From Symbiodinium natans (taxonomy: Eukaryota > Sar > Dinophyceae > Suessiales > Symbiodiniaceae): a DNA stretch of 64,000 bases. The position numbers and the translations under genes were made by a program. This document shows, in pieces, positions 53,468 to 64,000 of the stretch. The stretch is taken from NCBI GenBank assembly GCA_905221605.1, contig CAJNDS010002210.1:1-64000 (forward strand), given 5' to 3'. Position 1 is the first letter of the stretch; each line of letters begins with the position of its first letter. The notes under the pieces were generated by a model. The model saw nothing but the letters and a program-made list of their open reading frames with translations, had not been told where the DNA came from and ran no database searches.

Positions 53468-55903
53468 TCAGTCTGGGTATTGAATGAGTCGCTGGCTAGC
53501 ATGATGTCGTGGCGGCCCGCTCCCTATCCGCATCTTGCATTTGAGGGGCCTGTCGAGCGCGTCCTCGCCCACGGCCACGGCCCCGGGCACGGGGTGCTGC
53601 TGCCTGAAGGCGCAGTTCAGGGTAGTAGTCAGAAAGACATTCTGAAGTCGGGCTGGCTGCACCTCCTCCGCGTCCGCGGCTCGCCTTCGCCTGCGTCGTT
53701 GGGGGCCTGAGTCGGGAAATGAAAATTCTAGTTGCTGGATCTTCCTCCTCGCAAGCAAGCCAGCCATAACAAAACGCGCCACTATGCATATACTCAAGCG
53801 AAAATACCCGAAGCCATGCCGTTCATCCATGAATGATATTCCATCACCCTCCGCGCCTTCGGCCTCCACCTCAGCGGCATTCGCAGCCTCTGCAGCCTCC
53901 GCGTTGTCGGGCTCGGGCGACTCACCACGGAGCCCACGCAATGCCTTCCAATGTCTACATGGTCATCTGAAAGAAAGACTCGGAGGCGGGGGCGCAGAGA
54001 GGAGGAATTCGGCCGCCTACCACAAAGCCGGGACACCCTTTGCATCCGGCTTGATCGGACCACCGCCACTTGCCCGGCATCGCCTGGTACCATGTACTCC
54101 TCGGCTACAGGCAGATCACATTAATAACTGAAAAAAAAGAGCTGCTGACGTAAAGCAAAGAAGCCGTGATCCGCGGCTGGCGGAGGCTATCCTGGTGAGC
54201 AAGTGTCTCAATCCTAGACAAGCAGCTCCTCAGACATCATACCCAACCAGCCCTGTTTGCAGAGTTGAGAGGTGGCGGCTGCTGATGGCTGCTGCTCGTA
54301 CTGCAGCTGCCACTGCCCGTCCCCCTCTCCTACCCTTTCCTGTATTGTTTCCGTTGTCAGTGATGCGACTTGATGCGTGAGTCCAGCCTCGTACCGTCGC
54401 ACAGCTGGCTCGAGGCGCTCCAAGATCTTCTCCTTCACACAGGCAGAGTGGCCACGACTTGAAAGCCTTCGGCCCAAAAGGGAATAACGAACAGTCACTT
54501 CCATTCCGACCTGGCCTCTGAAAGATCGCAGGCCTTCTGCAGCAGAACCTTGCAATGCGAAGTGGCCACACGGGCGAATGTTCCTCGTGATGCCGAGCAA
54601 AACACCAGGCCCGCACGGAACATCACATCAAGAATCCACCATCGACGAGGCATTCTTGCAAAGGCATCTCCATTCCAAGCTGCTGTATTGCACCCACCCT
54701 CGCAGGAGCTATGTGCCCCTTACCCGGGCCTTACAATTCGAATGCTGCTGAGAGTCGTGGAAGATGGATCAGGGCAGGGGGAGCGGGTGTGGCCGTAGAC
54801 TGCACATACCAACCACTTCACCATGTCAACTTGCGACCCTTTTGACCGCCTGAAACCAACAGGATGAACAACCCACGTGGTGTTGCAGCCCTGAACCCCT
54901 CGACTTGCTCTTAAGAGCTCCAGCAAAGGCTGTGAGACCCCGGCTGCAGCGCGTCGAAGATCAACTTGGGCCCAGGTGAAAGGCTCCAAGCTACGGTCAA
55001 CCTAGCGGCATCATCTGGCTTCGGACGGTTCGACGCTATCAGAACATGACTACCAGCCCATGCCCTTTGGTTCGTCGCTCACCTGCGCTCAAGGCAGGCA
55101 AGGATTCACTTCAATATCCTTCGATACTAGTCACATTGGATCGGGTTTGGGGTTTTAGTTGCCGCCCCGCTTTTCCCCTCGGTTTGGGGTTTAGCGTTCA
55201 GGCTGCACTCGTGCCTCAGGACGATGGAAGGCGTCGATGACAGCAGCAGAAGGAAAATCATCCGGAAATGACCACTGCCTGGGCACCCGACCAGCAACTC
55301 CCTGGGGAGGATATTAGAGTTTCGACAGGGTGTTTAGGGTCTGCAAAGACTGCAAGCCTCAAACGCGAGGAAATCTAATGGGCACTGAGGGAATGCCCTA
55401 GAATCATACAGTATGTAGGAACTTCCAGGGGCCTCCAGGCCTCTTCTAGTCATGCACTGAGGGTGGGGAGTGGCGATGCAAAGGCTGTGGCAAGTCTTAT
55501 TGCCCGCCACCAGGCTGCTTCACGCCCCCACCATCTGCCGCAGAGTGGCGTGCGAAAATTGGTGTGCTTGCGCTTGAACCTCGGCATGCCGTGCATGAAG
55601 CGAGTTGAAACCAGAGCTGTCTTGCGAAAGAAGCTGGAATAGACGCCAGGACATTCTTGGATGGTGATGCGACCTGCAGATGGATTCCTTTCCAAAGCTA
55701 CAGCTAGACCCGGCTGCGTCCGTGGCCCAGCAGGAAATTATATTCTGAACGGCAGGAACCCAAGAAACAGGTGTGCCGTGTGGCAACCTAGCCAAACCAT
55801 CAGCTCGTGTCATACAAGCAATGCCTGAAATTGTCAGATTATGTCCCGGAAACTTCAAGTCCGACATGTCCAGCTTCAGTGCAACTTCACCAAAACTCAC
55901 CAA
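53468..55903 (-). CDS. Candidate intron-rich gene, exons only partly resolved
   Basis: Minus-strand pieces with protein-like content and splice-like borders are as follows. About 55880-55550: EVALKLDMSDLKFPGHNLTI, then LARLPHGTPVSWVPAVQNII. About 54940-54800: GVSQPLLELLRASRGVQGCN. About 54558-54350: acceptor caag|GTTCTG, containing VKEKILERLEPAVRRYEAGL, donor AGG|GTAGGAG. About 54105-54040: EEYMVPGDAGQVAVVRSSRM. About 53969-53925: DHVDIGRHCVGSV, donor gtg|gtgagtcg. The phases of the last two do not join simply, so the model is incomplete and may mix two genes. The family is not recognised. Confidence 0.25.
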
Positions 55904-55928
55904 AACTCACCAACACCAAAACGCGAAA

Positions 55929-55960
55929 CCCGAAACCCTAAACGCTAAACCCCCAAACCC
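55929..55960. repeat. Short telomere-like tract, CCCTAAA orientation
   Basis: gaaaccctaaacgctaaacc and one more unit. It faces the long TTTAGGG tract at 56325-56401. Confidence 0.75.
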
Positions 55961-56074
55961 TGTTGGCGTTTTCAGCTGCTGGCGCCAGCTGGGCGGCTTT
56001 GGCCTACGCTTTCTGCACCGGAGGTCTGTTGCCGGTCGCCCCTCGGATGCCGGTCACGCCGAAGTCCGAAGCCT

Positions 56075-56195
56075 ATGATACTACGATTATGACTACTACT
56101 ATTAACATGATTATCATTATGATTATGATTATCCTTACTATTGCTACTATTATTATTCCTATTCTTATGACAATTATAAGACTAATAACACAATA
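56075..56195. repeat. AT-rich low-complexity tract (att/atg units)
   Basis: Irregular attatgatt-type triplet repeats give an Ile/Met/Thr-rich frame that is not a gene. Confidence 0.8.
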
Positions 56196-56324
56196 TTGTC
56201 GGGCTGCCATTGCCTGGGCTCAGCTCGGCTCGGCCCTCTGGGGTCCTCGGGTGGCCGAGAGAAAACAGAAGAAGCACTTCCACGTCCGCGTGTGCTGGCA
56301 ACCTTTTGGGGCAAGGGGTAGAAC

Positions 56325-56401
56325 TTTAGGGTTTAGGGTTTAGGGTTTAGGGTTTAGGGTTTAGGGTTTAGGGTTTAGGGTTTAGGGTTTAGGGTTTAGG
56401 G
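56325..56401. repeat. Interstitial telomere repeat, TTTAGGG orientation
   Basis: Eleven consecutive perfect tttaggg units, the longest pure tract in the window. Confidence 0.97.
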
Positions 56402-58098
56402 GTGCCTAACCTAGGTGGAAGAAGCAGGAACAAGATCGCCCGAAGCACTTGCCATAAGACCAGGCTAGCTGTCAGTTGTAATTAGAATGGTGAAGTCCGA
56501 GGCTGTTGTGCCGGTTATGCTCCAAGCTTCTGCATAGGTTGGCAAGGGCCTCCACCGTTTGAGACAGTGATTGCCAGGAGTCGTATGCGCACACCTCCGC
56601 AAGAACTCCAGCGGGATGGAACTTCAAGACGTCAACGGGGGACGGGGAGGCTTTTGCGTGGCGGCGCAGGCATGGGTTTCACAACACTGTATGCTATAAC
56701 TATGCTGCAGATTATGTCGCTCCTTGGTTGCAAGTGGCTTCCGGAGTTATGCTTCCATGCTTAGTCGACGTCATAGCAACCGCGGCCTCCAGTGCCAGCG
56801 CACTTCCGGAGACCCAGCTTGTGGTCCGCATCCCATGCTCCTACAGGGCTACAAGAGGCAGAAGAGTCCCATTCCCCTAGGGGGCTACGAATAGGAGGCA
56901 TAAGAGTCCACAGACGACAGACTGAGCACAACTCGCCTGCTCTAACACCTCGTTCGAGGAGCTTGCTGCCGCTGTGGATGGTGAGCTGTGCTCTATGTTC
57001 ACCTTTGCACATCTTCTTTGAATGGTTTTGAGGTTTGAGTTTCTGACCGTGGGAGTTCAGGGGTGAATGGAGACCGCCCGACAATGTGGCTTCTGTGGTC
57101 AGATGTGGTCAGCTTTCCGTCTCTGCATTACGCTCTCCTCTTGAACGGCGTGCCAGCTTCTGCCTCAACCTAAAATCTAGAAGTGCCGAAGTGCCCCCAG
57201 TGCGGTCAGAGGCTCTACGCTCTTCTTTGTGAAGGTCAGGAACCCCTGTCCACTGTAAGGCAGGAGCAAAAAGTACTCTGCCACAAGTGTCGGATGCAGC
57301 GATCTTTAGCTTGACTGGCCTGCGGCCGCACTTCCGCGACTCCGGCAACTCCCCACTCCTGGGCCAGCTCGGCTGGCGCGTGAGCCGTTTTCCAAAACAG
57401 GGTCCCTTTTTGGGATCTCTTGTTAAAGGGTGCCGCCTTATAATGGTAAGTCCCGAAAAGACCCCGATTCAGGAACTACCCAGGTAAGTGCTGAACTTTG
57501 CACTTCGGCAAGTGGCCAGCCCAGTCCCATCTGGCCCGCTGATGGGAAGCAGCCACAGGGGCCAAAAGTCGCCAAAGACCTGGAGAGCTCCTAGCTCATA
57601 TTGCTGTGGCTGCTACGATCCTTCTGCAGGATTCGTAATATTGGCAGACATTGGCAGATTGCTATATCTAACTCACTCTTCGTATCTTTGGTAAGACCTC
57701 AGCTTTGAGTCAAGCTCGCGTGGGGCCCTTTTTCCAGCTTGCACGGACTGAGTACGAGCTCCGGTGAGAACCGCCAACGGTGAAACCCTGGGGAACTGTC
57801 AAAGAACCGAGGGCAGGTACCTGACGAACGATGACAAACCGATGCCAACATTGCACTTACGTACTATGTCTATATGTATATACGTGTATAGTCTGTGCGC
57901 GTGCGTCTAGACAGATTTGCTTCAATAGTCGCGGTTCTTTCGTCTTTGTATGCCATGAAAGTCCGATTCATGGACTGGTCTTGACAAAATCTCTGCATCT
58001 TATAGCCTTGCATGTGATACCATGCAGCAGCTTTCCTGATTATATGCGGGAACTCACGAGCCAACCATCTTCTCATAATGTAAACGATCTGCGCAGCC
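56402..58098. other. No convincing gene; downstream flank of the helicase gene
   Basis: Short frames on both strands without domains. The part next to 58098 is the 3' flank of the minus-strand helicase. Confidence 0.4.
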
Positions 58099-59950
58099 CT
58101 AGGTGTAGGTGGCCGGGTCGATGGTCGGTGGGATGGGCTGGATCTCGGTGCCGAGCTCCTTCTCGACACGGTACAAGTTGAAGCGGTCCTCGTAAGTCAC
58201 AAAATTGATGCCCAAGCCAAGGTGACCGAAACGGCCAGAGCGGCCAATGCGGTGAAGGTAAGTCTCCGAGTTCTTTGGAAAGTCGAAATTGATCACCACG
58301 TTCACAGACTGGATGTCGATGCCACGCGTGAACAGGTCAGAGGAAACCAGACACCTGCAAGCTCCGTTGCGGAAGTCATGGAAGACTCGGTTTCTGTGGG
58401 ACTGGTACATCCGCGAGTGGATGAAGAAGCAAGAGTAACCCAACTCTGTGATCTTCTTTGCCAACAGCTCCACTCGGGTCACGGAGTTGCAGAAGATGAT
58501 GGCCTGGTTGATCTGCAGCTTGGAGAACAGGGTATTGAGGCAGTGAACCTGATCATGAAACCGCACGCCGGCCGACAACACATATGTGAGGTGATCGCTC
58601 GCTCATGCTTGTGCATGTGAACTCTTCTAAACGACGGCTGTGTTAGGGTCTAAGACAAAGCCTCCTCTGCTCCGTGGTTATTGATAGCGCATTCCCAAGA
58701 CTTGCGCATACATGATTTGTGGCGAATGAGGCGTTCCATATCATGTCACAACATCATAAACTCTCAACATGGGAATGTTGAGACCTTGTGATCCCAATTT
58801 AGCTTACAGAAAGGAGGTGCCAAGACAATGTTCCAGCTGCCTTCTGGCGCTCCTCCACGAATGCGTAGTACTGCGAGACGCCCTTCAGCGTCAGCTCGTC
58901 CATGAGGTTGATCTCATGGGCATCCTGCATGAAACTGTTCTTGAAATCCAAGATTGCGATGGGGAAGGTCGCCGAGTACATAAGAATCTGCCGGTCTTGA
59001 GGCAAGAACTTGATGAGGTCTTCAATAATGGGCTTGAACTCTGGGCACAGTAGCTTGTCAGCTTCGTCCATAGCAACGATGGAGCACTGCTTCAAATTGC
59101 ACACATTCTTGTTCGCAAGGTCCAGGACACGGCCAGGAGTGGCCACGACAATGTGCACCTAGAGAGATGGCAGAATGCTTGGGCAAACTAACCCTAAACC
59201 CTAAACCCTAAACCCTAAACCCCAAACCTAAACCCTAAACCCCGCACCCCGGAGACGACTCGGACCCGAACCTCGTTGTAGAGACGCATGATGTCTTCGC
59301 GAAGGCTTGTTCCACCTGTAGAGACCATGCATTGAACGTTCATGTGCTTGCCGATCTCCTTCACCACTGAAGATGTCTGCAATGCTAACTCCCGCGTGGG
59401 CACAAGAATGAGCCCTTGGATTGCATTCTTCGTGGTGTTGCACTTTTCAAGAATGGGAATGACGAAGGCTCCGGTTTTTCCGGTGCCGTTCTTTGCTCGG
59501 GCAAGAATGGACTTGCCTGTCAACGCAACTGGCAAGCTTTCCTCCTGAATCGGGGAGGGCTTCTCGTAACCCATCTCGAAGATGCCCATCAGCAGCTCAC
59601 GCTTCAAGAAGTAATCTTCAAAGTCGTTGCCTTTTGTGGCAGTCACATCCTCCGTCTTGTAACGCTGGTCCGGAGGAGGGCGGCGAATCTGTGCTTTCCA
59701 ATCCTCTGAGTCAACGTCGGCCTTGGTCTCAGGCTGCTGCGGAGCAGGACGCTGAAGTGGAAGCGACTCAGTGTTGACCTTGGGCTATGGCTGAAAAGCA
59801 AGGAAGCACCGTAAAGCAACAGTAAAGAGCTGGCGCGCGTGATCATCACGATACTGCTTAAACATGTGTCGAAACTCACCGAGCCACGCCAATCTGTGGG
59901 TAGGCTCCCATATGGCCTCCCTTGCCCTTACCACCGGACGGGTATCCCAT
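58099..59950 (-). CDS. DDX6: DEAD-box RNA helicase, DDX6/Dhh1 type
   Basis: Four exons. Exon 1 is 59950-~59880 ([20 protein letters not shown]). Exon 2 is 59784-59272, exon 3 is 59158-58841 and exon 4 is 58548-58099, ending DPATYT and TAG. The total is about 450 residues, normal for the family. In order: [21 protein letters not shown] motif [10 protein letters not shown]; Walker [59 protein letters not shown]. All catalytic motifs are intact. DDX6/Dhh1 proteins are ATP-dependent RNA-binding helicases that repress translation and activate decapping in P-bodies. The exon 3/4 junction joins ERQK to VHCLNTLF exactly as in other family members and needs a GC donor (cagaag|gcagct). The exon 2/3 intron contains telomere repeats. 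The exon 1/2 junction is not settled: the best-looking donor (gtgagt) is out of phase, whereas sites a few bases upstream keep phase. Confidence 0.93.
59189..59243. repeat. Interstitial telomere repeats inside a DDX6 intron
   Basis: About seven aaaccct units fill half of the 113-nt intron between exons 2 and 3 (59159-59271). Confidence 0.95.
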
Positions 59951-62900
59951 GGCCGCCTTGAAAGCTAGCAACCAACGAATCAAAGCTTGGGAAGCTTCTA
60001 TGTAAGCTTGAGCAAGCTGGCGAACAATCGTGGGTGGCAGCATGACTAGATGCAGCAAATCCGCCGGCATGAGTAGTACGCCATGTACGGAGCAAGAGGC
60101 GGGCGGCCAAGTTCCTGGCACACTGGATGTTGCCGTAGAGGCCCTCGTCGTACCTGGATGTGCGAGGTTGGGTTGAACTCAGAGTCTGGCAAGGCACGAC
60201 TTGCCAGCCGATGCATTCAACAAAAACCTCGGAAAAAGAGTTTTCATTGCCCACTGAGCCTTGAGAAGCCAGGTAGAACATTGCGAGTCTCCATATACTC
60301 CTGAGCATCCATAGCTCACTTGTGCCCCCCGGTGCTTGTACAGCCGGCTTTGTGACAGACTCGCATGCCAAGCACTGAGTTGAGGTTCGATGGTGGTCAG
60401 ATTGCGGCTGATGAGGAAGGTATGGAACCCAAGGTACCTTAGCTCAACCAAATCCAGCCCAAGGTTGGTTCGCGCGTCTCAGCAAGGTCGTCATGCCATC
60501 CCGCACATTTCTCCCTTGCAAGCTTGGCTTTTCGTTAGATTGATTCACAGTCTTGTGATTTGCCTTCGAGTGGCGGCCACAGCATTGAGACCAAAAGGAA
60601 CGAGAGCATGGTGCCTGTCAAGAGCACAGTGGGAAACAGCGGGTTTTGCATGAACCGGGGCGCCATTTTCCCTCACTGACACAGGTTGGCCGAAAGCGCT
60701 TGGGTGCTTGCAAAACGCAGAACTGCAGGAAGCTGTACAAAAAGGACAGAAGTGCAGGAAAGCTCCAACAAAACATCTTGGACAAAACGATCTGTAGAAG
60801 GCTGGGCCAACTTCGAGGCAACGGCTGCACTTCCGTCAGCGCTGGCCGACAGAAACCACTTCACTCAGAACAGGAGAACAAATACTGGGAAGCCTTTAAA
60901 AGGCCATGTCAAGACTTCGTCCACGGGCTGCCCATCCTTTGTCCAGGGCAGCACCCGTGTTTTTTGGGAATTCACCAGGCATCTCGGCGGCTGTCGGAGG
61001 TCTCCTCCATTTCAAACAGCAGGAGCATCGCCCCGGAGGCCTCAAATGAAAGGCAATCCGAACGATGCCAACGGCTGGACAATCACAACCACCACAACAA
61101 CAACAACAACCGCAACAAACCACCACCACCATCGCCGCCACCACCACCACCACCACCACCACCACAACCACAACCACTACAACCACGCAACCACCGCAAC
61201 CACCACAACCATCACAACCATCACAACCACGGCAGCCACCGCAACCGCCGCAATCCGTGCCTGTAGAACATGCACGTTGACTCATTTGAACCGGGATATA
61301 CCGCAATGCATCCAAGAAGGACTGCAACAATCCTCTGCAAACTAAGCCTGCTGGAAGTCCGATGGGCTCCCTGAATAAGCCCTTGAAGCCCTGTGTTCCC
61401 GAAACCCCAACCGCACTGTAACCAAGTTCAGCTTGCTGGCCCCGGCAATCGGCTCCAACGACAGAGGCCCCTTCCTCACAGCATCGCACAGGGGTTACGG
61501 CGTATACGGGCCGTTCATGCGTCTTGGCTTGCCACCGACAGGTTCTGGAATCACTGGGAAAAGGCCGTACGAGATGGTTCAAAAGCGATCCTGATTGAAA
61601 AACAGGACCCTCCCATGTGCTCTTCTTGCTTCAAAGCTGCAGCTCGATGCCGTCATGTCGTTGGAGATCATGTGCCTGCAGGCAGTAACATCGGGTTTCC
61701 CTGGGGAGCAAACTTGCCCAGCATGTTGCAGGAACTCTGGCAAGAAGATCGTGTGGGCCTTACCGCTGCCATCCGCGAGTTTAGCTGTGCCTTCGACACA
61801 AAGCATGTAGCCTCAGGATTTGAGGGCTGAGATGGTCATGGCCACATGCAGTGAAGGTAATCTCCGAGCGGCCCTGGCGTCCCGCTTCCTGGGAGGGCGA
61901 TGCCGAGAGCTTCGAGATAAGGTTTCATTGAGAGCCTCGTGATGCCTGTGTGTTCCACGTGAGATTAAAACCCCATCTCTGCTCAGACGAGCCGCCAGCA
62001 CAAGGGGAGGAGGACTTTTGGAGGAGCTAAGCTCGGTGAGGAAGACGTTGCCTCGGTCTTAGATATGGAAATTCTCGGGCCCACGACAAGGTGGCTCCTC
62101 CCTAGCTCTTTCAATCAGCCCCCTTGTAAATTGCAAGATTCCGAAGCGTCTGTCACACAGCTTCCTAATTAGCCCTCTTGTACCCACTGTAGTCACATCA
62201 TGGCTTGCATGGCAGCTGAAAGAGCAATCGTGCGGAAAGCTCGCTATTTGTGGCGCTTGCAACCCCTTGTTGGGTCCCAGCAATCCTGCTGAATCTGCAC
62301 TGCGGCCCTTGTCGGGCCCTCCACATCTGAGACCAGGTGAGCCCACCTTTGCACCGCGAAGATCCCGTGCTTGAAAAGGGAGGAGTCCTATAGAGAGAGG
62401 TAACACACGAGGCATACACTATGTGGCAAAAAAAGACATCACAAGCCACAAAAACACCAAGAAACACGCTGTGTAATTCACCCCGGCCTCCGGCCTAGAG
62501 TCCTAGAGGTGTGTGGGGCCCCTTCCCTCCAGCCCGAAAGCCGCAATCCGATGTCGATGGGGGTCCAGCCTGTGGGCCCTGCCACAGAGACCACGTCGTC
62601 AAAACACATGCCCAAAAAAGGCTGGGTCACCCTTCGCTTTGCGACCACCATGGACCACCTTAAGCCTCCTGGAGCCAGCCTCCTGAACTCATGGCGTGTG
62701 GCGCGGCATTTATTTGGCTGGGCGGCCAGGCCATGATTTTATGCTACAGGTCCTGAGCCATCCTGCTGTTGTTCGGGCGGTAATCCGAGATACTTCGCCG
62801 CAGGCTTCGGTCGCAGGACTCTCCACGGAATTCTCTGGGGGTGGGCCACGGTGAGGGAAAAGTACCAAAAACATGGTGCATCCCCGAAGATGATCGTGCT

Positions 62901-64000
62901 CAACACCCAAGTGGCTGATCTCGTCTCGCTGCCTCCGCCTCTCAGGAAGCTTAGTGGTGGAGGGGGTTAGATTTCTTTACCACCCGCCAAGTAGACTAAG
63001 GAAACAGGGGGTCAGGGGTAGGGCGGCAAGAAAGAGGCCCGGGTTGTATCCTTGCGGAGCCTACGTGATATCTTTGGCTGAGCTTGGTTCTTCAGCTGCA
63101 CTTGTCATTCGAATCTTCTTGGGGCTTCTTTTGATAGCCAGCCTCGGGCCCACCTGCCATAGAGCCGTAGTTCGGTGGGATCCCACGCCTAGCCGCAAGG
63201 CAAGAAGGGGGGTGTGGTCTAAAGTCCACGCGTGCCCTCTCACAGGTACCTGTTTATCTGAACCCTGCAGATTTGAAAAAAGGAGATGCCCTCCCCCAAA
63301 CAAACACAGGAACAACCTTGCCGCGAATGCTCTGAAAATGCGGCCGTGCCATGCTTCCATGTTGAGCAGCCTCCGCGGCACCACCCAGCACTGCACAAAT
63401 CGCAAGGGTTCGTCTTTGAGATTGTGCTCGGAGTGCCGGATGCCAGTTCCAGCGGTCATGAACCTCTTCTAGAGCCATCGAGTTTAGATTACTTCCGCGC
63501 TGACTCACATGCAGTTTCGGGGCTTTCAATATAGTCGCAACTGGCACAAAGGTTTCGCATTTCAAGGTCAGACCAGAAAGGATTATCGGTTTTTGGACAC
63601 ATTCGCGTGGTCCTGCTCAAAGTCCATTGGTTGTCTCATGGGAATAGCGTAGTGGCCAAACCGGTCAACCACGCTGCAATTAGAAACTTCCCAAGGGGAA
63701 ACAGCGCAGGAGTCACCATGACATCTACGTAGGTTGATCTATACATACCTACACATTGTAAACTGTACACTGTACACACTTCCTGAATTTGAACTTGAAA
63801 GCGCTTGCGCGCTGGGTGATCGCCAGACTTGCAGCCGCGATGGTCGCGTCCGTTGTACTTGGACGGTACCTGGAAGTCGCTGTCCAGCCAAGCCGAATCG
63901 GCACATCCTGCACAACAAGCCCGCGGCTCTTGTCGCCGTGGCTCACCAATGGGAAGACTCGGGCTGAGACGGTCGCGTGACTGGAGCTGCTTTGCAACTG
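59951..64000. other. Upstream flank of DDX6 and terminal region without a convincing gene
   Basis: No domain was recognised. A plus-strand frame at 61393-61830 has the best composition (PPMCSSCFKAAARCRHVVGD; MLQELWQEDRVGLTAAIREF) and could be an exon. It has no splice or homology support. The rest shows only short overlapping frames, and a CAA/CCA microsatellite lies at 61082-61250. Confidence 0.35.
61082..61250. repeat. CAA/CCA microsatellite
   Basis: caacaacaac, then a long cac/cca run, then accacaaccatcacaacc-type units. The Thr-, His- and Gln-rich frames are artefacts. Confidence 0.92.

Overview
The window reads as nuclear DNA of a dinoflagellate, most like a Symbiodiniaceae/Suessiales-type genome. 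The evidence is in the sequence: plant-type telomere heptamers (CCCTAAA/TTTAGGG) scattered internally at about fourteen sites; introns whose acceptors read AG|G; a non-GT (GC) donor in a well-supported gene; FNIP-repeat and ankyrin-repeat proteins of the kind that expand in dinoflagellates; a decayed dinoflagellate-style PIF1 helicase; and a near-match to the dinoflagellate spliced leader. The species cannot be named from this window.

Layout. 1-2.5 kb is a repeat-rich flank with minisatellites, a perfect hairpin and an ACGC tract. 2.54-3.52 kb holds a small three-exon gene of unknown function, followed by a ~0.5 kb direct duplication of its last intron and a 1.2 kb satellite whose units carry GAATTC. 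5.3-13.9 kb is a strongly AT-rich island. It contains broken copies of the C-terminal part of a reverse-transcriptase polyprotein and other decayed coding-like blocks. 14.3-16.5 kb carries a ubiquitin-like/FNIP-repeat gene and an intact tRNA-Ser(AGA) just upstream of it. Next come an array of hairpins with a telomere-like core (16.6-16.8 kb), paired telomere tracts and a short terminal-inverted-repeat element (18.2 kb). 20.0-21.5 kb is an ankyrin-repeat gene. 22.4-23.9 kb is a membrane protein gene with a reading-frame break. 24.4-26.6 kb probably holds an intron-rich minus-strand gene of which only separate exons can be seen.

From 26.7 to 57 kb the window is mostly intergenic. It contains TAG-type and other microsatellites, a 40-bp minisatellite, a PIF1 helicase pseudogene (38.7-39.0 kb), a 1 kb composite triplet repeat (41.8-42.8 kb), a dispersed repeat family shared by 36 and 46 kb, a second member of the 18.2 kb element (51.6 kb), and scattered exon-like pieces that I list with low confidence. 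58.1-59.95 kb carries the best gene of the window, a complete four-exon DDX6/Dhh1-type DEAD-box RNA helicase with telomere repeats inside one intron.

The genes do not form a pathway. The shared theme is how the sequence is organised: telomere-type repeats lie inside introns, face outwards in closely spaced pairs and sit in hairpin stems. That recurring association is the most unusual thing here.
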